The position numbers and the translations under genes were made by a program. Positions 26,401 through 35,022 of a stretch of DNA of 64,000 nt are shown piece by piece. Within the stretch, counting starts at the first letter, position 1, and each line of letters begins with the position of its first letter. The notes under the pieces are model-generated. The model did no database searches. It was not told the DNA's origin and worked only from the letters and a program-made list of their open reading frames with translations. This DNA comes from 1-14-0-10-45-29 sp041650255 (lineage in GTDB: Archaea > Micrarchaeota > Micrarchaeia > Anstonellales > Anstonellaceae): NCBI GenBank assembly GCA_041650255.1, contig JBAZLL010000003.1, positions 62,001-126,000 of the forward strand, in the 5' to 3' direction.

Positions 26401-27004
26401 GCGGGTCGGCGGGCACAAGGTTTATCTCAAAACGGGCGAATATCCAGATGGAAAACTCGGAGAAATATTTATCGACATGTACAAAGAAGGTGCCTCGTAT
26501 AAGTCATTGCTCAACTGCTTTGCGGTTGCAGTCTCAAAAGGCTTGCAATACGGGGTTCCGCTTGAGGAATTTGTGGACACATTCACCTTCACCCGCTTTG
26601 AGCCTTCCGGTCCTGTGAGTGGGCACGAAGCGGTGAAAAATTCCACCTCAATTGTGGATTACATCTTCCGCGTGCTCGGGTACGAATATTTGCACCGCAC
26701 CGATTTTGTGCATGTAAAACCGGTTTCAATATCCGTCTCCTCCGAGCAGGCAACCCTCTCTCCGCCAACAAAGCAGATAGAGCAATCTTCGGATGGGCTT
26801 GAAAAGGGCGAGGACGAAATGCTTTCGGCGGGTCAGAAGCAGGCACAAACCCCTCCTTCTGCGTCCCCTCATGAAAAAATAAAAGAGGCAAAGGCTCTCG
26901 GATACACCGGCGACCCTTGCGGCGGATGCGGCTCAATGAAAGTAAAGAGAAACGGAAGCTGTACGGTTTGCCTTGATTGCGGAGAAACAAGCGGGTGTTC
27001 GTAA
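23471..27004 (+). CDS. nrdJ: Adenosylcobalamin-dependent (class II) ribonucleotide reductase, long form
   Basis: 1177 residues from ATG 23471. It reduces ribonucleotides to deoxyribonucleotides using a B12 radical. Recognisable motifs: IRNPDGSVVFELTNIEVP and FRKAGVP at the N-terminus, HACFIQSV, SGGTTRRAAKM, the catalytic-site NPCSEYMFLDNTACNLASLNL, ATTVIAPTGTIGLLMDCDT, and a zinc-ribbon tail (PCGGCGSMKVKRNGSC, VCLDCGETSGC). Length and end motifs match the about 1200-residue bacterial NrdJ as I know it, not typical archaeal class II enzymes. No intein is visible. Acquisition from bacteria is inferred. Confidence 0.93.
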   Translation: MANEAQKQDTNSSNEHTQSAGLKIERRLTLEGTDVFSQFEYEYRSSTIRNPDGSVVFELTNIEVPKGWSQVATDILAQKYFRKAGVPQRGSDGKIILDPATNEPILGSETSIKQIVKRLSSSWRHWGERYNYFASQHDAEIFEEELTYMLLSQMAAPNSPQWFNNGLALSYGINGKSQGHFFVDAKSGELKTCEDAYTHPQLHACFIQSVTDDLVNEGGIFDLLTREARLFKYGSGTGTNFSSLRSSGESLSGGGRSSGLMSFLKIYDRAAGAIKSGGTTRRAAKMVIVNVDHPDIEEFVNWKVNEEKKVAALVSGSRSIRKSLNKIMQVAIEEHSTDFSGNKRLRQVVAGALARNVPLNYVLRALSLSQQGLSKFDFPLFDTHYEGEAYITVSGQNSNNTVRITNRFMEAVDTDDNWRLVRRTDGKIARELKARELWNQISSAAWACADPGLQFDDTINEWHTCPIDGRINASNPCSEYMFLDNTACNLASLNLSKFLDEEQGTLRIDDYLHAIRLWTIVLEISVLMAGYPSSDVAQRSYTYRTLGLGYANLGTVLMVLGIPYDSPQALAISGALSAILTGQSYATSAEMAKIIGPFEAYERNKSSMLKVMRNHRRAAYNVKHSEYEGLSIKPIGIDEINAPNYLVKAARDSWDHALELGEKYGYRNAQTTVIAPTGTIGLLMDCDTTGVEPDFAIVKFKKLAGGGYFKIVNHSVKKALKRLNYSKAQIEAIEQYCKGHGTLVGCPKINRESLKEKGFSDEKVDLVERQMPSVFDIKFAFNQYVLGSEFLKMLGATDADLSNPKFNILKFLGFEKEDISRANDYVCGTMTIEGAPHLKPEHYAIFDCASKCGKKGTRAIAYQAHIRMMAAVQPFISGSISKTINMPKDATIDDVKEAYLLSYKKMLKCNALYRDGSKLSQPLNATSESEEEELEALTALSAEAEKAMDQEAIQPVVLSTLQRRKLPSRRHGFVQEARVGGHKVYLKTGEYPDGKLGEIFIDMYKEGASYKSLLNCFAVAVSKGLQYGVPLEEFVDTFTFTRFEPSGPVSGHEAVKNSTSIVDYIFRVLGYEYLHRTDFVHVKPVSISVSSEQATLSPPTKQIEQSSDGLEKGEDEMLSAGQKQAQTPPSASPHEKIKEAKALGYTGDPCGGCGSMKVKRNGSCTVCLDCGETSGCS

Positions 27005-27057
27005 GTTTTTTTCTTTAATTTTTGTTCTTAACTTTTTTTATTTTCTTTTTCTCTATT

Positions 27058-27735
27058 TCACATTCTCTTTACCAATTCAATCAGCTCTTGCGGCTTTTCA
27101 ATTTCAAAATCCGCAACTGTGCCGTCATTCCCGTAATTATGCCCATACTTAGCAAAACAAGTTTTCATCCCTGCACTTTTCGCGCCCTTAATATCGCGGG
27201 ACGGATTATCCCCAACCATCAAACAATCCGAGGGTTCAAGGGAAAGTTTTTTTGAAATGAACAAAAACGGTTCCACGCCCGGCTTGTAAATATTTGTGTC
27301 ATGAAAAGTGCCAATCGCCTCAAAATATTTTTGCAAATTTACAAATTCCAATCTTTGGTGCGCCTGCTCCTTCGCCGCATCCGTAAGCACCGCAAGCCTA
27401 TACTCCCCTCCCAACCCACAAAGCATTTGCTCCACCCCTTCATAAGGTCTTAGCATCTGCGATTTCTTTCTCAAATAAGCGGTAATCGCCGCATTTCTAA
27501 TCCTCTCAAATTTCGGCTTTTCAAATTTGAACGGCTTTAGCAATTCGCTAAAAGTCAGCTGGTATTCAATCCCGTGCGTCTCGTATATTTTGAAAATAAG
27601 GTCCCGAACTCTCTTTTCATTCATCTCAAGACCGGCGCCAACCATCGCCCGCGCCGCCTCGTCCGCCGACTCCTGCTTAAACTCCCAAAAATTTACCAGA
27701 GTATTATCCAAATCAAAAATAATCGCCTTGACCAT
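27058..27735 (-). CDS. HAD-superfamily hydrolase
   Basis: 225 residues from ATG 27735, chosen because it gives VKAIIFDLDNTL at the N-terminus; an upstream in-frame ATG would add six residues. Nucleophile Asp 8 and Asp 10, then LTDAAKEQAHQRL (motif II), KPGVEPFLFISKKL (motif III Lys) and MVGDNPSRDIKGAKSAGM (motif IV). The helical cap lies between residues 15 and 85. It probably dephosphorylates a small metabolite; the substrate is unknown. Confidence 0.88.
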   Translation of the reverse strand: MVKAIIFDLDNTLVNFWEFKQESADEAARAMVGAGLEMNEKRVRDLIFKIYETHGIEYQLTFSELLKPFKFEKPKFERIRNAAITAYLRKKSQMLRPYEGVEQMLCGLGGEYRLAVLTDAAKEQAHQRLEFVNLQKYFEAIGTFHDTNIYKPGVEPFLFISKKLSLEPSDCLMVGDNPSRDIKGAKSAGMKTCFAKYGHNYGNDGTVADFEIEKPQELIELVKRM

Positions 27736-27825
27736 AAGAAAACCAAAAAACATCCATTTGTGTTCAATTTCTGCCGCTTTCCTTCACGCAACTAAATTAT
27801 AAAATACGGACACCCAGATTAACTC

Positions 27826-28596
27826 ATGCCTCGCTCAAATTTCAAGCTCCGTTCATGGGCTCAAGTCGTGGATATGCTCAAGGACTGCCAGCTTTTGCTT
27901 GAAGTCACCGACGCAAGGCGAATAACGCAAACCCGGGTTCCGAAAATGGAAAAGGGCTTTGACGACAAATTCATAATCGCCGCAACAAAAGCAGACATGC
28001 TCCCGACTTTTCCAAAAAATTCCAAACTGGGCAAAATCCCGCTTTTCTACTGCTCTTCAAGAACAAGAGAAGGAATTGACAATCTCAAAGATTATATCCT
28101 CAAATTCGCAAGAAAAAAGAAAAGAGGCATCGCAGATGTTCTAATATTCGGAATTCCAAACGTTGGCAAGAGCTCCCTGATAAACGCGCTCACCGGCAGG
28201 CATGCAACAAAAACCGGCTTTCGCTCCGGAATAACTAGGGGCGTGCAATGGATTCACTTCGCGGAAAACGTCCGGCTTGTGGACGCACCCGGAGTTGTGG
28301 ACCTCGCAACAATGCCCGAAGAGCTTGCCCTAAATTCCGCATACGATGTGCAGATGCTAAAAAATCCTATGCAGGTGGCGGAAAAAATATTGGGCGAATT
28401 TTTGTATCTAAAAGATGATTCCATCTTTACTCATTACAAAGTTTCAAAGTCGGAAGACATTCAAGAACTTCTTTCAGACATCTCAAAACGCCGAGGCAAG
28501 CTCTCAAAAGGCGGCGAGCCCGATATAGATGAAGCCGCAAGAATATTGGTGCGCGATTGGCAGAAAGGAAAAATATTGCCAAAATCGCCAGAATAA
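27826..28596 (+). CDS. Circularly permuted GTPase (YlqF/RbgA-like)
   Basis: 256 residues. G motifs appear in permuted order: TKAD (G4), YCSS (G5), then GIPNVGKSSLINAL (G1), a G2-type SGITRGVQ and DAPGVVD (G3). The N-terminal VVDMLKDCQLLLEVTDARR is characteristic of this group. Relatives act in large-ribosomal-subunit assembly. A TATA-like AAATTATAAAA at about 27793-27801 serves this gene and may also serve the divergent HAD gene. Confidence 0.9.
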   Translation: MPRSNFKLRSWAQVVDMLKDCQLLLEVTDARRITQTRVPKMEKGFDDKFIIAATKADMLPTFPKNSKLGKIPLFYCSSRTREGIDNLKDYILKFARKKKRGIADVLIFGIPNVGKSSLINALTGRHATKTGFRSGITRGVQWIHFAENVRLVDAPGVVDLATMPEELALNSAYDVQMLKNPMQVAEKILGEFLYLKDDSIFTHYKVSKSEDIQELLSDISKRRGKLSKGGEPDIDEAARILVRDWQKGKILPKSPE

Positions 28597-28643
28597 AATC
28601 AAAATACGTTTTTGCAAACAGCTCTTCTCAACAAAAATTCTAT

Positions 28644-29075
28644 TTATCCGACTAACGCTCTTCTTGTTGCTTCTTCTTTTGAGAAAAGACTTTTTTTTAT
28701 CATTTCATCCATTACGCTCTGCAAAACCATTTCTCTTCTCTGAAAAGTAGGCTCTTCAACTCCATCCTCATAAATCAGGCGCACTTTGTATTTTTTTATA
28801 ATAGTCTTTCTATCCGCTTCAAGCACATTTAATCTTTCATCATAACCGGAACCGTGCTCACCAAAAGAAAAACTGTTTCTTATTCCAATTTCCTTGCGCT
28901 CTTTTTTTATAATCCTGATTTTCTTGTCAATTTCAGAAACTTTTATCGCGTCCCCCTCACTCAAAATCAGCATATTGTATACAAATCCCTTAGCCCCAAC
29001 CACCTCTCCTCCCTCATTTTTCATGCCCGATGGTTCCGCGCTAAGAATATAATAAAAATTTCCTTCGTCCGCCAT
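28644..29075 (-). CDS. Hypothetical charged protein
   Basis: 143 residues, soluble, with no signal peptide. It opens FYYILSAEPSG, continues with VVGAKGFVYNMLILSEGDAIKVSEIDKKI and ends in a helical Lys/Glu-rich segment (QRREMVLQSVMDEMIKKSLF). No family was recognised. It is divergent from the ThyX-like gene; a TATA at 29100-29108 lies 29 bp before its ATG, so it is probably leaderless. Confidence 0.6.
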   Translation of the reverse strand: MADEGNFYYILSAEPSGMKNEGGEVVGAKGFVYNMLILSEGDAIKVSEIDKKIRIIKKERKEIGIRNSFSFGEHGSGYDERLNVLEADRKTIIKKYKVRLIYEDGVEEPTFQRREMVLQSVMDEMIKKSLFSKEEATRRALVG

Positions 29076-29138
29076 ATTTTCTTAACTAACGCGAGCATCT
29101 TTATAATTGTTCAATTGCTTGTATTTGCGGGAGGTTTT

Positions 29139-30779
29139 ATGGACGAATTTAGCCAAGCTGAAGCAGAATTGCTCAAGCCCTATGTCACAAACACAAACAA
29201 AAATGTCTTTGGCTTAATCAACCTGCCCCAAGTTGTCTGCGGCGCTCTTTTCTCAAGATATTCCCGCTCTTCAAAAAGCGCAAGGCGCGTTCTTTTGGAA
29301 GAATTTATGCAGGACCCGCAAATGCATTTTGCGGAAATAGTCGGCAGTGCAAAAAATTCTCCAACCCAGCTCATTGCAACGAAAAAAGCGGAAGAATTTT
29401 ACGACCGCGTTCTCGTCGGCTTCGGAGACGATTCCGTCGCCGAATTGGGCGGGGCTCACATCGCCTGCGAGCAAATATCCAATCTTGCCACAAAATTCAC
29501 CCAAGATTCAAGAATAGGCATCTCCCCTCTTGAAAAAAGCACCCGCTATGTTTATTTTGACAAAAAACAGGATGGAAAATATCTTTACTATTGTGGAAAA
29601 GAAATCACCGAGAGCGAAGTTGGAAAAATATACGAGAAAACCTGCGATTTGCTCTTTGACACTTATGTTTCTCTCATGCAAAAAGTTTCTGAAAAACTTA
29701 TGCAAAAATATCCAAGGGAAAAAGATGCATCCGAGCGTGCATATTCATCCGCAATTCGCGCCAAAACCTGCGACATTTTGCGCGGGCTTCTTCCGGCGGG
29801 AACGCTTACAAACTCCGGCTTTTACGGAAACGGGCGCTCGTTCGAATATCTCCTGACAAAAATGTATTCCTCCGATTTGCCCGAAGTGAAAAATCTTGCA
29901 ACACAAATGCAGGAAGAGCTTTCTTTCTCAATTCCCTCTTTCGTAAAACGCGCGAATAACAAATACGGAATCGCGACACAGCAATACTGGATTGACACTC
30001 GCACGCAAACAAAAAAATTAGTTGAAGATAAATTCTTGACTGCAAATTTGCCAAAAGAAAAAAACAGCACAGAAGAATCTACTCCCGAAGTACAACTAAT
30101 TTATTTTGATGAGAATGCGCATGAAAAACTGTCTGCCGCAATTCTTTTTGAATTTGGAATGGATTATGCGTCTGCAAAAAAGAAAGCATCCTCCCTTTCC
30201 AAAGGGCAACAACTTGAGCTTATCTCATCATACGTTGGAAAAAGAGGCAACCGCCGCCAAAAGCCCGGGCGTGCATTCGAGCATGTTTTCTATACATTTG
30301 CAATTTGCGCAAATTTTGGTCAGTTCAGGGATTTGCACAGGCATCGAATTCTCACTCAAATGCGTCAGCCTCTTTCATGCGAAAACGGATACGATATGCC
30401 GCCAGAGCTTGTGCAAATGGGTCTTGATTTTGAATTTTCATCCGCAATGCAGGAAGCGAAAGCCTCTTACGAGCAAATAAATTCTGTCCTTGGGCCCGCG
30501 CTTGCCCAATATGTTGTGCCTATGGCTTACCGAATGAAATGGTATATGCACTTAAACCTGCGCGAGACATTCCATCTGATAGAGCTTCGTTCTGCGCCGC
30601 AGGGCCACACCGACTATCGCCGCGTGGTGATAAAAATGCTTGATGAAATGAAAGCGGTACAGCCAGAGCTTGCCAATTTCATAATATTTGCAAACCGCGA
30701 GGATATTGCCCTTGAGCGCCTTGATGCGGAAAAAAGAATAGATGAGCGTCTAAAAAAAATTGATGAAAAAAAATATTAG
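29139..30779 (+). CDS. thyX: Double-length ThyX-like thymidylate synthase
   Basis: 546 residues from ATG 29139, with GGGAGGT 5 nt upstream; the open frame further upstream overlaps the divergent gene and is not coding. Two ThyX-like halves can be seen. The N-half has DDSVAELGGAHIACEQISN and a SRIGISPLEKSTRY segment, which resembles the E-x-S-x-R-Y part of ThyX. The C-half has FEHVFYTFAI, FRDLHRHRILTQMRQPLS and LRSAPQGHTDYR. Canonical ThyX is about 220-250 residues. The RHR and ExSxRY parts seem split between halves, so catalytic competence is plausible but untested. Confidence 0.8.
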   Translation: MDEFSQAEAELLKPYVTNTNKNVFGLINLPQVVCGALFSRYSRSSKSARRVLLEEFMQDPQMHFAEIVGSAKNSPTQLIATKKAEEFYDRVLVGFGDDSVAELGGAHIACEQISNLATKFTQDSRIGISPLEKSTRYVYFDKKQDGKYLYYCGKEITESEVGKIYEKTCDLLFDTYVSLMQKVSEKLMQKYPREKDASERAYSSAIRAKTCDILRGLLPAGTLTNSGFYGNGRSFEYLLTKMYSSDLPEVKNLATQMQEELSFSIPSFVKRANNKYGIATQQYWIDTRTQTKKLVEDKFLTANLPKEKNSTEESTPEVQLIYFDENAHEKLSAAILFEFGMDYASAKKKASSLSKGQQLELISSYVGKRGNRRQKPGRAFEHVFYTFAICANFGQFRDLHRHRILTQMRQPLSCENGYDMPPELVQMGLDFEFSSAMQEAKASYEQINSVLGPALAQYVVPMAYRMKWYMHLNLRETFHLIELRSAPQGHTDYRRVVIKMLDEMKAVQPELANFIIFANREDIALERLDAEKRIDERLKKIDEKKY

Positions 30780-30839
30780 TTTGAAAATTGGCTGATAAAA
30801 ATAAAAATTAGTTTGAAAAAAGTTTAGTTTGAAATTTGG
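30775..30839 (+). repeat. Triplicated TTAGTTTGAAA after the thyX stop
   Basis: The thyX stop codon TAG at 30777-30779 sits in the first of three copies of TTAGTTTGAAA (30776, 30808, 30824). The first and third are followed by ATTGG and TTTGG. Confidence 0.55.
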
Positions 30840-30941
30840 CATTTGAAACTTTCATTTGCAACAATTCAAAACATTTGGGGAAAGAGTTATATGTGCAAAA
30901 CTTTCCCCTCTTTACAATCATCATATTAATGAGGTGTAAAA

Positions 30942-31805
30942 ATGGCAGAAACAACGACAGAAATCCATCATACGCATCCCGGCGAGAGCCACTCACACAT
31001 GCATTCAGGTGCATGTGCAGATTCAGGCACCGGAATGTATGTATTGGCATTGGCAGTAATCATCAGCACACTAATGCTTGCCGGTGCGATCTGGTTCTCC
31101 TTAAGCTCGCTCACAGCATCTGTGGACAGCCTCGGGGGCACAATTGCGGCAAAGCAGCTTAGCGTAACTGTTCCAAGCACGACAGACTCCGGCACGGGTA
31201 CGGCAGTAAAAGAGACGACTCCAACTCCAAGTGGAGTGGTTGCCGCGCAACTCGGATCCAAAGTAACTATTGACACGACCGGCAGACCCACACGCGGCGC
31301 AAGCAATGCAAAAGTAAAAATAATCGAGTTCTCGGACTTTGAATGCCCATACTGTGAACGCGGATATGGCAACATCGAGTCGGTACTCAAAGAGTTTAAC
31401 GGAAGTGTGAGCGTAACATTCATGAACTACCCGCTCTCATTCCACCCCAATGCACAGAAGGCGGCAGAGGCGGCAGAGTGCGCGAACAAACAAGGCAAAT
31501 TCTGGGAATATTACGACACCCTCTTTACAACAAGATTGCTTACTGTTAGCGACCTCAAAAAACACGCATCAGACCTCAAGCTTGACACAACTGCATTCAA
31601 CACATGTCTGGACTCTGGCGAAATGACCAAAACCGTCACCGACCAAGCAACCCTTGGCTCATCGCTCGGCGTTTCCGGCACACCAAGCTTTTTCATCAAT
31701 GGCAAATTGCTTGTAGGCGCCATTCCGGTGGACAACTATGCGGACAGCTCTGGGCAGATGCACGAGGGCCTTAGCGCAATAATAACAAAGGAGCTTGCCT
31801 CCTAA
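30942..31805 (+). CDS. Membrane-anchored DsbA-family thiol oxidoreductase
   Basis: 287 residues. A short His-rich cytoplasmic N-terminus (EIHHTHPGESHSHMHSG) may bind metal. It is followed by one membrane helix (about 32-55), a Thr/Ser/Gly linker and a DsbA-type thioredoxin domain with FSDFECPYCERG (CPYC active site) and cis-Pro GVSGTPSFFING. It probably forms or isomerises disulfides in the many extracytoplasmic Cys-rich proteins of this organism. SD GAGGTG lies 7 nt before the ATG. The following gene has a related anchor. Confidence 0.88.
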   Translation: MAETTTEIHHTHPGESHSHMHSGACADSGTGMYVLALAVIISTLMLAGAIWFSLSSLTASVDSLGGTIAAKQLSVTVPSTTDSGTGTAVKETTPTPSGVVAAQLGSKVTIDTTGRPTRGASNAKVKIIEFSDFECPYCERGYGNIESVLKEFNGSVSVTFMNYPLSFHPNAQKAAEAAECANKQGKFWEYYDTLFTTRLLTVSDLKKHASDLKLDTTAFNTCLDSGEMTKTVTDQATLGSSLGVSGTPSFFINGKLLVGAIPVDNYADSSGQMHEGLSAIITKELAS

Positions 31806-31906
31806 TTTTTTATTTTTTTATATTTTATTTTTCTTACTGATTTTTCCATATACTTATAAATTTCGCATAATTATCTCTATATAATATTTTTTGAGGTGTT
31901 TTTCAA

Positions 31907-32548
31907 ATGGAATGCAAACAACAGCCATTGTACGTTTTCTCGCTTGTGCTTTTGGTATGCGCGGCAATTCTCTCGGGCGCAATCTGGTTTTCAATAAACT
32001 CGCTTTCATCATCCGTTTCTGCAGTGGAGCAGACAATTCTTGCGAAAAATTTTGCAATTAATGTAAATGGCTCTGTGCAGGGAAAAACAAACAACACTGT
32101 TGCACCGACCCCGACGCAACCCACTCCTTCACAGCCAACTCCGACTCCGACTGCAAAAATAACCGATGTAAAAACAGTGGATGGCAACTTCAAGCAGACA
32201 ACCGAAGCAGTATGCAAAAATGGTAGTGCGGTAATTGTTCGCATGTTCACAACCACTTGGTGCCCTCACTGTGTATGGGAAAAGCCCGTAATGAAGGCGG
32301 TAACAAGCACATTCGGCGACAAAGTGGATTTGAGAATCTATGATGTTGATGTGCAAGGTCAAACCCCTGCATCGGAAGAGGCAATTTGGGCAAAATACAA
32401 TCCGGGCGGCTCAATTCCAACCCTTGTAATCGGCTGTAAATACTACAAGATTGGAAGCGGCGAATCAATCGGAGAAGATACAGAAAAAGCGGCAATCAGA
32501 AAAATAATCTGTGAAGAACTGGGAACGGACGCACCATCATTCTGCTAA
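31907..32548 (+). CDS. Membrane-anchored thioredoxin-fold protein
   Basis: 213 residues. One N-terminal membrane helix, a Pro/Thr linker, then a thioredoxin-like domain with FTTTWCPHCVWEKP (CPHC) and a cis-Pro-like GGSIPTLVIG. The anchor (LSGAIWFSINSLSSSV) is clearly related to that of the DsbA-like gene 100 bp upstream (LAGAIWFSLSSLTASV), so the anchors share ancestry although the catalytic domains differ. It has its own TATA (31850-31861) and SD GAGGTG. Cys pairs at KYYK-adjacent GCKY and at the C-terminal FC may take part. Confidence 0.8.
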   Translation: MECKQQPLYVFSLVLLVCAAILSGAIWFSINSLSSSVSAVEQTILAKNFAINVNGSVQGKTNNTVAPTPTQPTPSQPTPTPTAKITDVKTVDGNFKQTTEAVCKNGSAVIVRMFTTTWCPHCVWEKPVMKAVTSTFGDKVDLRIYDVDVQGQTPASEEAIWAKYNPGGSIPTLVIGCKYYKIGSGESIGEDTEKAAIRKIICEELGTDAPSFC

Positions 32549-32759
32549 GTCCATACTCTCTTTCTTTCTTTTCTGTTTTTTTGTTTTTTACTTCTCTTTT
32601 TAATTTAGTTTTTCTCTCTTTCTTTCTTCTTTCCAACTTTTTTATTTTCGGCATTTTTACGGGGTAATTTTGCATTTTCACCTTTTTTTCAATTCGGCGA
32701 TAGCCTTTTATTCAACTCCCAATCCTATAACATCTTACAAACCATTAGTTGTGAGAATA

Positions 32760-35021
32760 ATGAAACTAATTATAGCTGAAAAGCCAAAAGTCGCACAAAA
32801 GATAGCCGATGCACTCTCCGACTCATCGGTGCAGAGAAAAAAAGGCAAAGGTCAGTCCTATTATTTTGAATTTGAAAAAAACGGCGAAAACATAGCCGTC
32901 GCTCCGGCAGTCGGACATCTTTACTCATTGGAAGAGTCCAAAAAATCAAACACCTATCCCGTGTTTGATATAGAATGGCGACCTGCTTATGAAATTTCCA
33001 AGGATTCCGATTACACCAAAGGCTATGTGCAAACAATTGAAATGCTTGCAAAAGATGCGGACGAAATAATAATCGCCTGCGACTATGATGTGGAAGGCTC
33101 ACTAATCGGATACAATGCAATGCGATATGCCGGGCACCGCGATGTTGGCACACGAATGAAATTTTCCTCCCTCACAAAAGAGGATTTGGTTAATGCCTAC
33201 ACGGAGCGCGGCGATTTGGATTTGGCAAACGCATTAGCCGGAGAATCCCGTCACATCCTTGATTGGTATTATGGTATTAATCTTTCAAGAGCGCTCATGA
33301 GCGCAGTTCGTTCAACCGGCAAATTTCAGGTAATGAGCATCGGGCGAGTGCAGGGTCCCGCGCTAAAACTTTTGGCGGAAAAAGAAAAGTCAATCAAGGC
33401 ATTCATTCCAACTCCATACTGGGAACTCACATGCGAAATAGACAAAATCCGCTTCAAGCACGAAAAGCAAAAGTTCACCGATCAAAACGAGGCAAAAACA
33501 ACATTTGAACTCTCAAAAAATCCCCCTCAAAAAATTACTGAAATAACAAAAAAGCCATTTATCCAAAAGCCAAATCCTCCGTTTGATTTGACCTCTTTGC
33601 AGGTGGAAGCTTACAAGCAATTCAAATTTCCCCCGCAACAAACTCAGGCAATCGCCCAAACTTTGTATGAAAATTCAATGATTTCCTACCCAAGAACCTC
33701 GTCTCAAAAATTGCCTGCAAAATTGGGTCTTGACAAAATAATTCTAATCCTTTCAAAACAGGCGGCGTATGCCCCCCTTTGCCAAAAGCTGATTCACAAA
33801 AAACTTTTCACGCCCTTTGAAGGCAAAAAAGAGGACCCCGCCCATCCGGCAATCCATCCGACCGGCCAGCACGCGGCGGTAGGCGCAAGAGAGCAAAAGG
33901 TATATGATTTAATCGTAAAAAGATTTCTTTCATGCTTTGCGCCCGATGCAACCCGCGAATCCCAAAAAGTTGTAGCCCTTTGCGGAACTCAAAATTACAC
34001 AACAAACGGCGCAAGAACAATTGAGAATGGCTGGTTTGAATTTTATGCTCCATATCTGAAGCTTGAAGAGGTCACTCTTCCAGCATGGACTCTGGGGCAA
34101 GCGGTAAATGCAACCGACTTTAAAATGGAGGAGAAAATGACCCAGCCTCCAAAGAGATTTACTCCAGCTTCAATTATCTCCGAGCTTGAAGACAGAAATT
34201 TGGGCACAAAAGCGACCCGCGCAACTATAATTGAAACCCTCTTCAAACGAGGCTATTTGACCGGCACAAAATCAATTGAAGTATCCTCATTTGGTCTCTC
34301 TGTTGCAAATGTAATGGACAAATACGCACCCGAAATAATGGATGAGGAACTCACTCGCGAAATAGAAAAGGAAATGGAAGCAATTCAAGAAGATCCGATT
34401 CATGCCAAAAACGTAGTTGAAAACGGCAAAAAAATCCTGACAAAAACGCTTGAAAAATACAAGCCCCACGAAAAAGACGTTGGAAAAGAACTTACCGGCG
34501 GATTGGCTGATGCACGCGCGGAAGCCTCGCAACTCGGTCCATGCCCGACTTGCAAAACCGGCACATTGAGAAAAATCCTCTCAAGAAACAAAAAATGGTT
34601 TGCAGGCTGTTCAGGTTACCCAAACTGTACCCAAACTTATCCATTGCCCCAGATGGGATTGATTGAATCAACCGGCAAGGCTTGTGAACATGATGGCAGT
34701 CCCATCATAAAAGTAATAAGAAAAGGCAAGCGCCCATTTGAAATGTGCGTCGCAGTCGGTTGCCCCTCAAAAGCAAGCTGGGGTGCTTACAAAAAGCCGT
34801 TGCAGGCGGCAAAACCCGAATCGGCCGCAACAAAATCCGCAACTGCCACAACTGCAAAATCTGCCCCTACCGCAACCGCGAGCCTTGCAACCACTTCAAA
34901 ATCCGCCTCTAATACTGCTACAAATTCCACTACAACTTCAAAATCAAAATCTGGTGCAGTTGCAAAAACCCCTTCCGCAAAAAAGCCGAGAAAAACTTCT
35001 TCAAAAAAGAAAGTTGAATAA
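32760..35021 (+). CDS. topA: DNA topoisomerase I (type IA)
   Basis: 753 residues from ATG 32760; upstream frame is non-coding. The Toprim domain has IIAEKPKVAQKIA and the metal motif ACDYDVEGSLIG. The active-site Tyr is in NSMISYPRTSSQ, and STGKFQVMSIGRVQGP is also diagnostic. Two C-terminal zinc-finger-like segments follow (GPCPTCKTGTL...CSGYPNC and CEHDG...CVAVGCPS). The last 80 residues are a low-complexity Ala/Thr/Ser/Lys tail, probably disordered and DNA-binding. The gene ends 1 bp from the convergent transporter gene. Confidence 0.95.
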   Translation: MKLIIAEKPKVAQKIADALSDSSVQRKKGKGQSYYFEFEKNGENIAVAPAVGHLYSLEESKKSNTYPVFDIEWRPAYEISKDSDYTKGYVQTIEMLAKDADEIIIACDYDVEGSLIGYNAMRYAGHRDVGTRMKFSSLTKEDLVNAYTERGDLDLANALAGESRHILDWYYGINLSRALMSAVRSTGKFQVMSIGRVQGPALKLLAEKEKSIKAFIPTPYWELTCEIDKIRFKHEKQKFTDQNEAKTTFELSKNPPQKITEITKKPFIQKPNPPFDLTSLQVEAYKQFKFPPQQTQAIAQTLYENSMISYPRTSSQKLPAKLGLDKIILILSKQAAYAPLCQKLIHKKLFTPFEGKKEDPAHPAIHPTGQHAAVGAREQKVYDLIVKRFLSCFAPDATRESQKVVALCGTQNYTTNGARTIENGWFEFYAPYLKLEEVTLPAWTLGQAVNATDFKMEEKMTQPPKRFTPASIISELEDRNLGTKATRATIIETLFKRGYLTGTKSIEVSSFGLSVANVMDKYAPEIMDEELTREIEKEMEAIQEDPIHAKNVVENGKKILTKTLEKYKPHEKDVGKELTGGLADARAEASQLGPCPTCKTGTLRKILSRNKKWFAGCSGYPNCTQTYPLPQMGLIESTGKACEHDGSPIIKVIRKGKRPFEMCVAVGCPSKASWGAYKKPLQAAKPESAATKSATATTAKSAPTATASLATTSKSASNTATNSTTTSKSKSGAVAKTPSAKKPRKTSSKKKVE

Positions 35022-35022
35022 T

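Noticed and set aside
23471..27004. Intein in the ribonucleotide reductase
   Set aside because: Archaeal RNRs often carry inteins, but the sequence reads continuously through the known insertion motifs with no splice-junction Cys...HN pattern.
28854..29138. N-terminal extension of the ThyX-like gene
   Set aside because: It overlaps the divergent gene at 28644-29075 and lies upstream of a clear SD and ATG at 29139. The extension has no ThyX similarity.
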